Shown one piece after another: positions 8,394-16,725 of a stretch of 64,000 bases of DNA; positions within the stretch are counted from its first letter, which is position 1, and each line of letters opens with the position of its first letter. Below the pieces are notes generated by a model, which searched no databases, had not been told where the DNA came from, and saw only the letters and a list, made by a program, of their open reading frames with translations. A program made the position numbers and the translations under genes. Location of the stretch: NCBI RefSeq assembly GCF_001613445.1, contig NZ_BDCJ01000003.1, positions 434,001-498,000 on the forward strand, written 5' to 3'. Source of the DNA: Nocardia grenadensis NBRC 108939. Lineage in GTDB: Bacteria; Actinomycetota; Actinomycetes; Mycobacteriales; Mycobacteriaceae.

Positions 8394-9002
8394 GTGGGTG
8401 GTGATAGTCGCGAGGGGTCGAGGCGTTTTCGTGATCGCAAGGTCACGAGTTGGTCGTTTGTGCTGGATACCGACGACGTTCTCGTCCGGTGCCCACGCTG
8501 CGACGGCTGCGCGAAAGTGATCACCAAGCCAGGACAGGAGCCCATCGACCGTCCCTTGTGGGCTACTCGGCGATTGGTTTGCAACGGATGCGGCTTTGTC
8601 TGTGACGAGCCCGAGGCCGCCGAAGCGGGCCGGCGCAACGGCCGTCAGAAGCAAGTCCTCGTACCGTATTCCGGCCGCGCTGATCGTCGACCTCGATCGC
8701 CGGGGTACATCTTCGGTCGGCGGTTCCGTTCCGGACCCGAACGTTGTGGAACGGTTCGAGACCCATTCTTCCAACGTCCGTTGTGGTTCCAAGCCGACTG
8801 CCGGGGCCATCAGTTGTGGGCCTACAACCGCCGCCACCTCGAGTATTTACGATCCTATGTTGCAGCGGATCTTCGCGAGCGAGCGTTGCCGAACGACGGA
8901 TGGAGTCGGATGACCATGACGGCCAAGCTCCCCGCCTGGCTCAAGTCGGCCAAGAACCGGGCCGAAGTGCTGCGCGTTATCGACAAACTGCGTAGCAGTT
9001 GA
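8394..9002 (+). CDS. Zinc-ribbon protein (TFIIB-type ribbon family), lying inside the IS ends
   Basis: 202 residues from GTG 8394, chosen because AGGAGG ends six bases before it. Two cysteine pairs, CPRCDGC and CNGCGFVC, form a likely zinc ribbon. The C-terminal half (FFQRPLWFQADC, LWAYNRRHLEYLRSYVAA, then AKLPAWLKSAKNR) resembles a family of uncharacterised actinobacterial and other bacterial proteins. No catalytic function is known to me. It stands between the left inverted repeat and the transposase, so it may travel as cargo, or the element may have inserted beside a resident gene. Confidence 0.75.
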   Translation: MGGDSREGSRRFRDRKVTSWSFVLDTDDVLVRCPRCDGCAKVITKPGQEPIDRPLWATRRLVCNGCGFVCDEPEAAEAGRRNGRQKQVLVPYSGRADRRPRSPGYIFGRRFRSGPERCGTVRDPFFQRPLWFQADCRGHQLWAYNRRHLEYLRSYVAADLRERALPNDGWSRMTMTAKLPAWLKSAKNRAEVLRVIDKLRSS

Positions 9003-9127
9003 CCCGCTCGCCGGCCCGTGTCCTCGGCCGGCCGAGGACAACAATGGCGGTCACCGACCCGTCGTCCGCAGACGTCAGCGGCGACCTCGGGAGGCAAGAT
9101 CGTCTCGGCCTGCCAACGACCGGCATG

Positions 9128-9162
9128 CTGGAGAACTCGATGACTGGTCGGCGTGTGACGCC
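9128..9162 (+). repeat. Sub-terminal repeat, copy 2, 66 bases before the transposase frame
   Basis: Near-copy of 8199-8232 (shared GAGAACTCG and GGTCGGCGTGTGA). It may be the original left end of a normal-sized IS copy spanning about 9128-10120. Confidence 0.6.
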
Positions 9163-9227
9163 GGAACGTAGAGGGACTCCCGGTACGACTGAGGTTTCCA
9201 CACCAACGTTCGTGCCTGAGAGTCCCT

Positions 9228-10104
9228 GTGCCAGTGTCGCTTACTTGCTCGTGTTCGTCGTGCCCGGCCCCCGGTGAGTCGCCGAAGTACCCGTTCTACC
9301 CGTCCTCGTCGCTGACCGACCCCGAGTGGACGCTGCTCGAGCCGCTGCTGCCGCCGCCGGGCAACACCACCGGCAAGGGCGGCCGACCGGAGAAATGGTC
9401 CCGCCGACTGGTACTGGACGCGATTTTCTAACTGGTGCGTGGCGGGATCGCCTGGGCGCAGCTGCCGCACGACTTCTCGCCCACGAAGACCGTCTACGAC
9501 ATCTACCAGCGGTGGACCAAAGCCGGTGCGTGGCAACGTATTCACGACTGTCTGCGCGACCGTGCCCGGGTGCGGGCGGGACGCAAGTCTCAGCCGACCG
9601 CCGCGGTCATCGACTCGCAGACCGTGCGCGGCGCCGGACACCGTCGCCGCGGCCACGGCCGGTTACGACGCGGGCAAGAAGACCAAGGGCCGCAAACGTC
9701 ACATTGCCACCGACACCCTCGGGCTACTACTGGCGGTCGTGGTGACCCCGGCCTCGATCCAGGACCGTGACGCCGCGCACCGGCTGCTGGCCGCCGTGCG
9801 GACCCGCTTCGCCACAGTCTCGCTGGTATTCGCCGACGGCGGCTACGCCGGGCGACTGGTCGTTTGGACGAAATCAGTTCTGGCCCTGACGATTCAGATC
9901 GTCAACCGCAGCGATGCCGCCACCGGATTCGAGGTCTTGCCCCGCCGATGGGTGATAGAGCGGTCCTTCGGCTGGCTGGTCAAACACCGTCGTTGTGTCC
10001 GCGACTACGAGACACGCCCCGACCACCACGAGGCGATGGTCTACATCGCCGCCATCCACACCCTCACTCGCAGACTCGCACGAGCCGACAGGCCCGACAC
10101 CTGA
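9228..10104 (+). pseudogene. IS5-family DDE transposase, disrupted by a stop and a frameshift
   Basis: The first part (SLTDPEWTLLEPLLPPPG, GRPEKWSRRLVLDAIF) meets a TAA at 9429-9431 where relatives have tyrosine, then continues in the same frame (LVRGGIAWAQLPHDF, then AAVIDSQTV). Around 9628-9645 the reading shifts by one frame and goes on as GYDAGKKTKGRKRHIATD, FADGGYAG and VIERSFGWLVKHRR up to 10104. The DDE aspartates and glutamate are still visible (VIDSQ, ADGGY, VIERSFGW). The in-frame stop cannot be explained by programmed frameshifting, so the gene is judged inactive. Confidence 0.85.
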
Positions 10105-10120
10105 GTTCTCAGACGCCCTC
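10098..10120 (-). repeat. Right terminal inverted repeat of the IS element
   Basis: Complement of the left end, finishing GCCCTC and followed by TGA, the same three bases that precede the left end. Confidence 0.75.
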
Positions 10121-10351
10121 TGACACGCCGCTTCTCCAATACGCCGCCGTACCACAGTTCTGGTCGATAGACGTAAAAAACGGCGACAATCACTCTCCAG
10201 GCCGTCTGGCACTCGCGAGAGCCCACGACCGGATTTCACGGTACCTCCTTCGCGGCACTGGGCGCCCGACCGCGATACACGTAACCATCATGTTTCTTCC
10301 ATCGCCGGAACCCTTCCGCTGACCGAACCCTTGTGTTAGAACTCATGTCAG

Positions 10352-10362
10352 TTGTCATACAA
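10352..10362. promoter_or_regulatory. GntR/HutC-type operator before the D-aminoacylase operon
   Basis: TTGTCATACAA, a TTGT/ACAA palindrome, lies 12 bases before the GTG start. The same eleven bases occur at 15532-15542 in the divergent promoter of the gntR gene, so one regulator probably controls both transcripts. Confidence 0.75.
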
Positions 10363-10374
10363 ATTGGAGGAACT

Positions 10375-11964
10375 GTGGAAGCGGCCCTGCTCATCACCGA
10401 TGCCGAGGTTGTCGACGAAACAGGCGTCCGGACCGCCGACGTAGCCGTGGAAAAGGGACGGATCGTCGCGGTGGGGCCGCGGCTGCCGGTGGAATCCGCC
10501 GGAATGCGCATCGACGGCAGGGGCCGGCTGCTGCTGCCGGGGTTCATCGATCTGCATGCCCACTCCGCCCTGCGCCCGTTCGACGATCCGCTGCTGACGC
10601 CGAAGATCGCGCAGGGTTTCACCACAGACCTGATCTGCCCCGACGGCCTCGGTCCCGCGCCGATCACCGACGCGACCCTGACGAGCCGGCGCAGCTATCT
10701 GCAAGGTCTGGAGCCCAGCGCCTCCGCTCCGTGGACCTGGCGGAGCATGGGCGAGTACCTGGACGCACTACAGCAGGCCCGGCCCACCGCCAATATGGTG
10801 GCCTGCGTGCCGCACAGCGCGGTCCGCGAAGCGGTGCTGGGCAATGCCGACCGCCGGCCCGACGCCCGCGAGATGTCGGCGATGAAAGACCTGGTCGAGC
10901 AATCACTGGCGGCCGGGTGCCGGGCGGTCTCGTTCGGCATGATCTACGCGCCCGGCCTGTACGCCGATACCGCGGAGCTCATCGGTATCGCCGAAACCGC
11001 GGCCCGGTTCGATGTTCCACTGGTACCGCATGTCCGCAACGAGGCAGCGGGCGTACTGGATTCGATCGCCGAGTTCGTCCGCGTCTGCGAACGCACCGGC
11101 GCGTCGTTGCACGTCTCGCACGTGAAGCTCGTCGGCGTCCCCGAACTGCTGTCCGACCTCGTCGACCTGCTGAGTTCGGCACAGAACCGGATCCGGCTCA
11201 CCTTCGACCAGTATCCCTATGGGGCCGGTAGCACCCTGTTGAGCGCACTACTGCCGCCGTACGCCTTCGACGGTGGCCCGGCCGCGACGCTCGAACGGGT
11301 GCGTGATGGCGCGGAACGGGAACGGATGTGCCGGGATATGCACCGCGGGCTACCCGGATGGGAGAACCTGTTCGGCGCGTGCGGGCCGGAGAACATCGTG
11401 GTCACACAGGCCGGTGCGCCCCGCGAGGCGGCGGTGAGCAGAACGGTCGCGCGGATCGCCGTGGAAACCGGCACCGACCCGGCCTTCGCGGTGCTGGATC
11501 TGCTCGCCGATACCGCACTGGACGCGGCCATGATCGACCACTACTCCGCCGAGGAGGTCGTGCGCGAAATCTTCGTCCGCTCGGGCGCGCTGGTCGGTTC
11601 CGACGGGGTCTTCAATCCGCATCCGCATCCGCGGCTCTACGGCACCGCGCCGAAAGTGCTGGGCCGCTATACCTTACGAGAGAATCTGATCTCGCTGCCC
11701 GAAGCGGTCACCCGGCTGGCGGCCGGCCCCGCCCGGCTACTCGGACTCGACGACCGGGGCGCGGTCGCCGAGGGCCGGCGCGCGGATCTGGTACTGATCG
11801 ATCCGCGGCGATATGTCGATACCGCGACCTACGCCGAACCGCATACCACCCCGCCGGGCGTCGAACTGGTCACCGTCGGCGGGGAAACGGTATGGCAGTC
11901 CGGCGAGCACACCGGCCGGCGGCCCGGGATCGTCACCGGCGGCACCACTCCGGGAGGTCACTGA
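10375..11964 (+). CDS. N-acyl-D-amino-acid deacylase (D-aminoacylase-type amidohydrolase)
   Basis: Metal-dependent amidohydrolase that would release D-amino acids (or related amines) from N-acyl forms. Signatures are GFIDLHAHSA near the start, the barrel strands VPHVRNEA and LHVSHVKLVG, SDGVFNPHPHPRLYGTAPKVLGRY, and the C-terminal ADLVLIDP. The GTG at 10375 is used, with GGAGG four bases upstream. The in-frame ATG codons further upstream would place the operator inside the gene. The next gene starts two bases after the stop. Confidence 0.9.
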   Translation: MEAALLITDAEVVDETGVRTADVAVEKGRIVAVGPRLPVESAGMRIDGRGRLLLPGFIDLHAHSALRPFDDPLLTPKIAQGFTTDLICPDGLGPAPITDATLTSRRSYLQGLEPSASAPWTWRSMGEYLDALQQARPTANMVACVPHSAVREAVLGNADRRPDAREMSAMKDLVEQSLAAGCRAVSFGMIYAPGLYADTAELIGIAETAARFDVPLVPHVRNEAAGVLDSIAEFVRVCERTGASLHVSHVKLVGVPELLSDLVDLLSSAQNRIRLTFDQYPYGAGSTLLSALLPPYAFDGGPAATLERVRDGAERERMCRDMHRGLPGWENLFGACGPENIVVTQAGAPREAAVSRTVARIAVETGTDPAFAVLDLLADTALDAAMIDHYSAEEVVREIFVRSGALVGSDGVFNPHPHPRLYGTAPKVLGRYTLRENLISLPEAVTRLAAGPARLLGLDDRGAVAEGRRADLVLIDPRRYVDTATYAEPHTTPPGVELVTVGGETVWQSGEHTGRRPGIVTGGTTPGGH

Positions 11965-11965
11965 G

Positions 11966-13153
11966 GTGGGCCGCGCGGAAGCGAACGCACGAATCGACCG
12001 CGACGGGCTGCGGGACTTCCTGTTGCGGCTCCTCGCCGCCCGAAGCCCGGCCACCGCGGAAGAGCCCGCGGTCCGGGTGCTCACCGGCGAGCTCGCCGCG
12101 CTGGGCTTCGCCGTCACCACCGACGACTGGGGCAATGTGATCGGCACCCTGCGGTTCGGCCCGGGTCCGGTAGTGCTGGTGGACTGCCACCTGGACACGG
12201 TGGAGGTGACCGACCCGCAGCAGTGGTCGCACAGTCCCTGGGGTGAGGTGGCCGGCGGCGTGGTGTACGGCCGTGGCACGGTCGATATGAAAAGCGCCCT
12301 GGCAGCCGTCGTTTACGGCGCGAAAGCGCTACCACCCGGCCTGCGCGGCACCGTCGTCGTCGCGGGAACGGTCTGTGAGGAACTGATCGAAGGGCCCGCG
12401 CTCGGCCGGGTGCTCGAACAGGTGCGGCCGGATGTGGTCGTGATCGGCGAACCGTCGGGCAACCGCCTGATGCTCGGCCAGCGCGGCCGGGCAGAGGTGA
12501 GTATCGAGGTGATCGGGCGGTCGAGTCATTCGGCGTACCCGGAGGCCGGGGTGAACGCCGCCGAGGTGATGGCCGATGTGATCACCGCCGTCCGCGACCT
12601 GGAATTCCCGCACCACCCGGATCCGGGGCCGGCGATGATCGCCTTGACCAATCTCAAATCCGAACCGTATCCGAATGTTTCGGTGGTGCCCGACCGGTGC
12701 GTCGCGACCTATGACCGCCGCACGGTGCTCGGCGAATCGGCGGCCGATGTACTCGAACCGCTCCGTGATCTCGCCGGACGGATCGCCGGACGGGACGGCG
12801 CCCGCGTCGAGATCGACCTGGCCCGCAGCGAGTTCACCACCTGGACCGGCGTCGTGGCCGCCGCCGAATCCTTCGCACCCGCCTGGTGCATGCCTGCCAC
12901 GGAATGGCCTGCGGCAGAGTCGATCCGGGCACTCGAGGCGGCCGGTCTCGACCCGCGACCCGGTTACTACCAGTTCTGCACCAACGGGTCGGCCAGTGCG
13001 GGCCGGCACGCGATACCCACGCTCGGCTTCGGTCCCGGCGATCCCGGCCGGGCCCACACCACCGACGAATCCATCGACCTCGACGACCTGTACCTGGGCG
13101 CGTACGGCTATTCCGTACTGCTTCGGGCGCTGCTCGCCGCGGAAACCGAATAA
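11966..13153 (+). CDS. M20-family metallohydrolase (YgeY-like amidase/peptidase)
   Basis: 395 residues with the M20 zinc-site order: LVDCHLDTVEV (His, then Asp), VYGRGTVDMKSALAA (bridging Asp), VAGTVCEELIEG (catalytic Glu) and a late His in RAHTTDESI. The phrase DTVEVTDPQQW resembles YgeY of the E. coli ygeX-ygeY cluster. GTG 11966 follows GGGAGG by eight bases. It probably hydrolyses an amide or acyl-amino acid that feeds the lyase at 15586. Confidence 0.9.
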   Translation: MGRAEANARIDRDGLRDFLLRLLAARSPATAEEPAVRVLTGELAALGFAVTTDDWGNVIGTLRFGPGPVVLVDCHLDTVEVTDPQQWSHSPWGEVAGGVVYGRGTVDMKSALAAVVYGAKALPPGLRGTVVVAGTVCEELIEGPALGRVLEQVRPDVVVIGEPSGNRLMLGQRGRAEVSIEVIGRSSHSAYPEAGVNAAEVMADVITAVRDLEFPHHPDPGPAMIALTNLKSEPYPNVSVVPDRCVATYDRRTVLGESAADVLEPLRDLAGRIAGRDGARVEIDLARSEFTTWTGVVAAAESFAPAWCMPATEWPAAESIRALEAAGLDPRPGYYQFCTNGSASAGRHAIPTLGFGPGDPGRAHTTDESIDLDDLYLGAYGYSVLLRALLAAETE

Positions 13154-13193
13154 GCCAGCGCTCGAGCAGCTCTGCACACCGAAGGATCGACAG

Positions 13194-14621
13194 ATGAACG
13201 CGACCGTCATCACCATCATGGTGATCTATCTGGCCGTCATGGTCGGTATCGGCCTATACGCCCGGACCCGTATCAAAGACGGCACCGACTACCATCTGGC
13301 CGGCCGCCGGCTGGGGGTCTTCATGATGGCCGGCACACTGGCCGCGACGGAGATCGGCGGTGGTAGTTCGGTCGGCGTGGCGAGCAAGGCGTACGGCGAC
13401 TGGGGCCTGTCGGCCGGATGGTATGTGGTGGCCGCCGGTATCGGCATCCTGCTGGTGTCGTTCGTGGCCCCGGCGATGCGGCGCACCATGGCCGTCACCG
13501 TGCCCGAGGTCATCGGCCGGCGCTACGGTGCGGCCGCCCAGACCATGTCGGCGGTTCTCGGCAGTGTCGCGCTGGTGGCGCTGACCGCGGTGCAGATCAC
13601 CGCGACGGCGACCATCGTGTCCACTCTGGGCGGGATCAGCCTGGCCTGGTCGATCGTGTTCACCGGGATCGCCGTCATCTTCTATACCTGGATCGGCGGT
13701 ATGTGGAGTGTCACGCTCACCGATTTCGTGCAGTTCTTCCTGATTGTCGGCGGTTTCGCTGTCGCAGTGCCGTTCGCGCTGCACAATGCGGGCGGCTGGG
13801 ACACCGTGGTCGCCAACCTGCCCGAAGGGCAGCTCGGATTCACCAAGATCGGCTGGCCGACCATCATCGGGCTCGTCGTGCTGTACTTCATGACCTTCTC
13901 CACCGGCCAAGAGGCCGTGCAGCGGTACTACTCCGCCCGCACGCCCCGCACCGCCGTGCTCGGTTCGGTGCTGTGCGGGTTGCTGATGTCGGTCTACGCC
14001 TTCATCCCCGCGGTGCTGGGCCTGATCGCGCTGGCCGTCTACCCCGATATCGATCCGAACAACGCCCTGGCCACCGTGTCGGTGGGTCTGCTGCCGGGGC
14101 TCATCGCCGGTCTGCTGCTCAGCGCCGTGGTGTCGGCGACGCTGTCCAGTGCCAGCGGCAATATGCTCGGCTCGTCGACCATCTTCATCAAGGATCTCCT
14201 GCCCAAGCTCGGCGGTACTGTCACCGCGGACAACGAGATCAAATACAGCCGGATCGGCGTCCTGGTGGTGGGGGTGCTCGCGACCTTGATCTCGCTGTGG
14301 AGCCAGGCCATCATCCCGCTGCTGGTGTTCGCGTTCACCATGCGTTCGGCCGGACCGTTCTCCGCCTTCCTCTTCGCTCTTGTCCTGAAGAAGACGAGCC
14401 GGGCGGCGGGTGTGGTCTCCATCGTCGTCGGTACTGTCTGCGGATTCGCCTGGGAACTGGCCGATGAACCGTTCTCCGTGGCGGCCATCATCTTCGGCAG
14501 TGTCTGCGGGCTGGCATCCTTCCTGGTGATCCATATGATCGACGCGCGCCGCGGCAAGCTGGTACCCGACGCTTACGGGCCGGAGGCCGATAAGCAGCCG
14601 GAACCTGCCACGGCACAGTAG
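13194..14621 (+). CDS. Sodium:solute symporter (SSS family)
   Basis: 475 residues with about thirteen hydrophobic segments. It opens with a membrane helix (MVIYLAVMVGIGLYA) and shows the SSS features AGRRLGVFMMAGTLAATEIG, TWIGGMWSVTLTDFVQ and SSASGNMLGSSTIF. It should import the acyl-amino acid or amino acid degraded by its neighbours, driven by sodium. The start ATG lies 40 bases after the M20 gene, with GAAGG upstream. A strong hairpin follows the stop. Confidence 0.92.
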   Translation: MNATVITIMVIYLAVMVGIGLYARTRIKDGTDYHLAGRRLGVFMMAGTLAATEIGGGSSVGVASKAYGDWGLSAGWYVVAAGIGILLVSFVAPAMRRTMAVTVPEVIGRRYGAAAQTMSAVLGSVALVALTAVQITATATIVSTLGGISLAWSIVFTGIAVIFYTWIGGMWSVTLTDFVQFFLIVGGFAVAVPFALHNAGGWDTVVANLPEGQLGFTKIGWPTIIGLVVLYFMTFSTGQEAVQRYYSARTPRTAVLGSVLCGLLMSVYAFIPAVLGLIALAVYPDIDPNNALATVSVGLLPGLIAGLLLSAVVSATLSSASGNMLGSSTIFIKDLLPKLGGTVTADNEIKYSRIGVLVVGVLATLISLWSQAIIPLLVFAFTMRSAGPFSAFLFALVLKKTSRAAGVVSIVVGTVCGFAWELADEPFSVAAIIFGSVCGLASFLVIHMIDARRGKLVPDAYGPEADKQPEPATAQ

Positions 14622-14630
14622 GGGAACCCG

Positions 14631-14657
14631 CCCCGCCACCCCTGATCGGTGGCGGGG
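14631..14657. terminator. Bidirectional terminator between the symporter and gntR
   Basis: CCCCGCCACC pairs perfectly with GGTGGCGGGG around a seven-base loop and is followed by CTTTCC. It sits between two convergent genes (stops at 14621 and 14670). Confidence 0.85.
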
Positions 14658-14669
14658 CTTTCCGCGCCC

Positions 14670-15443
14670 TCAACTCTCGCGGCGGCGGCGCAGCTGGAAG
14701 CGGAACGTCTCGGGCGACAGCCATGCCTCACTGCGGTCGACCACGGCACCCACCGAGTTACGGGTGAGTTCGCTGAGTTGCAGTAGCGGGGAGCCGTTCT
14801 CACAGCCCAGCCGGTCGCGCAGATCACCCGCCGCCACCACGGGCGTCAGTGTGCAGTCGGAGTACTCGGCGAGTCCATCGGCCAGGAGCAGGTCCAGGAC
14901 GGAACCGTCGAAGCGGCGCCGGAGCGCGTCCGGCGGAATCACCGATTCCGGAACGTAGTCGACGATCAGTGCGACCTTGCGGCCGTCGATGGTCTTGGTG
15001 CGGCTCACCACGGTGATCGATCCGGGTTCGAATACCGCGGCGAGGGGATCGTCGTCGCGATCGATCCGAGTGAATTCCAGATCGCCGGTCCGGATTTCCT
15101 TACCGGACTGCTCGGCGAAGGTATCGAAGGACGAGAGACGGTCGATACCCGAACTGATCGATTCGGGCAGCGGCAACACGATCGAGCCCGAGCCGCGCAC
15201 GATCCGGATATAACCCTGGTCCTTGAGGCTCTGTAACGCGGCGCGGATCGTCACCCGGGACGCGCCGAACAACCGGGACAGTTCGCTTTCCGAGGGCAGC
15301 CGGGCACCGGGAGCCAGCTTCCGGGACAGGATGAATTCGTTGAGGATGGCCTCCCGGATCTCCGCGTGCAGTTGGCGCCGGGATCGGATCCGGGAGATGT
15401 CGTCGCCGAGGCCCGCCGATTCGGCAGGGGCACTGGTGGCCAT
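14670..15443 (-). CDS. GntR-family regulator, HutC/UTRA subgroup
   Basis: 257 residues. The winged-helix domain (LHAEIREAILNEFI, LPSESELSRLFGASRVTIRA, LKDQGYIRIVRGSGSIV) is followed by a UTRA ligand domain (SRTKTIDGRKVALIVDYVPE, then LTRNSVGAVVDRSEAWLSPE). It is divergent from the ammonia-lyase gene, and TTGTCATACAA boxes, of the kind bound by this family, occur in both flanking promoters. Repression relieved by an amino-acid-like ligand is the simplest model. Confidence 0.92.
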   Translation of the reverse strand: MATSAPAESAGLGDDISRIRSRRQLHAEIREAILNEFILSRKLAPGARLPSESELSRLFGASRVTIRAALQSLKDQGYIRIVRGSGSIVLPLPESISSGIDRLSSFDTFAEQSGKEIRTGDLEFTRIDRDDDPLAAVFEPGSITVVSRTKTIDGRKVALIVDYVPESVIPPDALRRRFDGSVLDLLLADGLAEYSDCTLTPVVAAGDLRDRLGCENGSPLLQLSELTRNSVGAVVDRSEAWLSPETFRFQLRRRRES

Positions 15444-15524
15444 CGTGAGAGCCCTTTCACTGTGCTGCGGACGTACATGCGGGGACGTCCGCGCAGCTTA
15501 TCAGGGCGATTGGACTTAAGTCAC

Positions 15525-15553
15525 TTGACAGTTGTCATACAACTTTCTATCCT
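15525..15553 (+). promoter_or_regulatory. Sigma-70 type promoter with GntR operator in its spacer
   Basis: TTGACA (15525-15530), a 17-base spacer and TATCCT (15548-15553). The spacer contains GTTGTCATACAAC (15531-15543), a perfect five-base-arm palindrome, so bound repressor would block RNA polymerase directly. Confidence 0.8.
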
Positions 15554-15585
15554 GAAGCGGTCATTCGCAGCCCGGGAGGAACGTG

Positions 15586-16713
15586 ATGTCAGAACCGCGA
15601 CTCGTGCGGAATCCATTGGTAGCCAAGGACACTGTGCGTCCGCTCGTCGACGGGAGCCGCGCTTTCCATCGGTCGATGCCGGACTACCACCCCACTCCGC
15701 TCACCGCGCTTCCCGCGGCCGCCGCCCGGCTCGGCGTCGGCTCGGTACATGCGAAGGACGAATCCGCCCGGATGGGTATGCCGTCGTTCAAGATCCTCGG
15801 CGCCTCCTGGGCCACCTACCGAACCGTGCTCGCGCACCTCGGCCACCCCGCGGACAGTGAGATCGGGCTCGCCGAGCTGAAAACCGAGCTCGGTACCGCG
15901 GCGCCGGCTCTCCGCCTGGTCTCGGCCACCGACGGCAACCACGGACGCGCCGTCGCCAGGATGGCGGCGCTGCTCGGACTCTCGGCCCATATCCTGGTGC
16001 CGGAGGATATGGTGCAGGCGCGGATCGACGCCATCGCCACCGAAGGCGCGCAGGTGGAAGTGGTGCCCGGTGGTTACGATGATGCCATCCGCCGCAGTGC
16101 CGCACTCGCCGATACGGATTCGCTCGTCGTCTCCGACACCTCCTGGGACGGGTACGTCGACCCGCCGTCCTGGGTGATCGACGGATACTCCACGATGATC
16201 GGCGAAATTCTGGACGAGATCGTCGCCGGTGGAGTCCCGCGGCCGAGCGTGGTGGTCGCGCAGATAGGGGTGGGCGCCTTCGCCGCCGCGGTCGCACGCG
16301 GATTCCGCACCGGCGCGGGCACCCGGCTGCTCGGCGTGGAACCCGTCGACGCCGACTGTGTCACCGCCAGTATCGAGGCCGGCGGTATCACCACCATCCC
16401 CGGTCCCCAGCGGTCGATCATGGCCGGACTCAATTGCGGTACACCGTCGGTGATCGCCTGGCCGGATGTCTCCGGTGGCTACGACGTTTTCGCGACGGTC
16501 ACCGATTCCGCCGCGGAGGACGCGATGCGGCTGATGTTCGCCGACGGGGTCGTCTCGGGGGAAAGCGGGGCCGCCGGTCTGGCCGGTTTACTCACCCACG
16601 CCGGCGAGTTGGAGCTGGATCGCGACGATCATGTCCTGATCTTCTCCACCGAAGGCGCCACCGATACCGCCAACTTCAACCGTGTCACCGGCGCCGCGCT
16701 CGCCGGCGCGTGA
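15586..16713 (+). CDS. Diaminopropionate ammonia-lyase-like PLP enzyme
   Basis: Fold-type II PLP enzyme. ARMGMPSFKILGASWATY carries the Schiff-base lysine (Lys69), SATDGNHGRAVARMAALLG is the phosphate/asparagine loop, and SGESGAAGLAGLL and FSTEGATD are near the C-terminus. The pattern fits YgeX-type 2,3-diaminopropionate ammonia-lyase, which yields pyruvate and ammonia. Serine/threonine dehydratase-like activity cannot be excluded. ATG 15586 is preferred over the adjoining GTG at 15583, since GGAGG is then better spaced. It is followed after 12 bases by the carbamoylase gene. Confidence 0.85.
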   Translation: MSEPRLVRNPLVAKDTVRPLVDGSRAFHRSMPDYHPTPLTALPAAAARLGVGSVHAKDESARMGMPSFKILGASWATYRTVLAHLGHPADSEIGLAELKTELGTAAPALRLVSATDGNHGRAVARMAALLGLSAHILVPEDMVQARIDAIATEGAQVEVVPGGYDDAIRRSAALADTDSLVVSDTSWDGYVDPPSWVIDGYSTMIGEILDEIVAGGVPRPSVVVAQIGVGAFAAAVARGFRTGAGTRLLGVEPVDADCVTASIEAGGITTIPGPQRSIMAGLNCGTPSVIAWPDVSGGYDVFATVTDSAAEDAMRLMFADGVVSGESGAAGLAGLLTHAGELELDRDDHVLIFSTEGATDTANFNRVTGAALAGA

Positions 16714-16725
16714 GTGGAGGAATAC

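Larger units (their letters stand above)
8191..10120 (+). mobile_element. IS5-family element with a zinc-ribbon passenger gene and a broken transposase
   Basis: The ends 8191-8213 and 10098-10120 form an inverted repeat matching at 21 of 23 positions and starting GAGGGC. The trinucleotide TGA abuts both ends, which agrees with the 3-base TNA duplications of the IS1031 group of IS5. The 1930-base length is about twice that usual for this group; the extra DNA carries the gene at 8394-9002. A second copy of the left-end sequence lies inside at 9128-9162. The element is probably dead, since its transposase has a stop codon and a frameshift. Confidence 0.7.

Noticed and set aside
9228..9770. Programmed frameshifting or readthrough in the IS transposase
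   Set aside because: An in-frame TAA replaces a conserved codon and the later shift lacks a slippery A-run; two lesions fit decay better.
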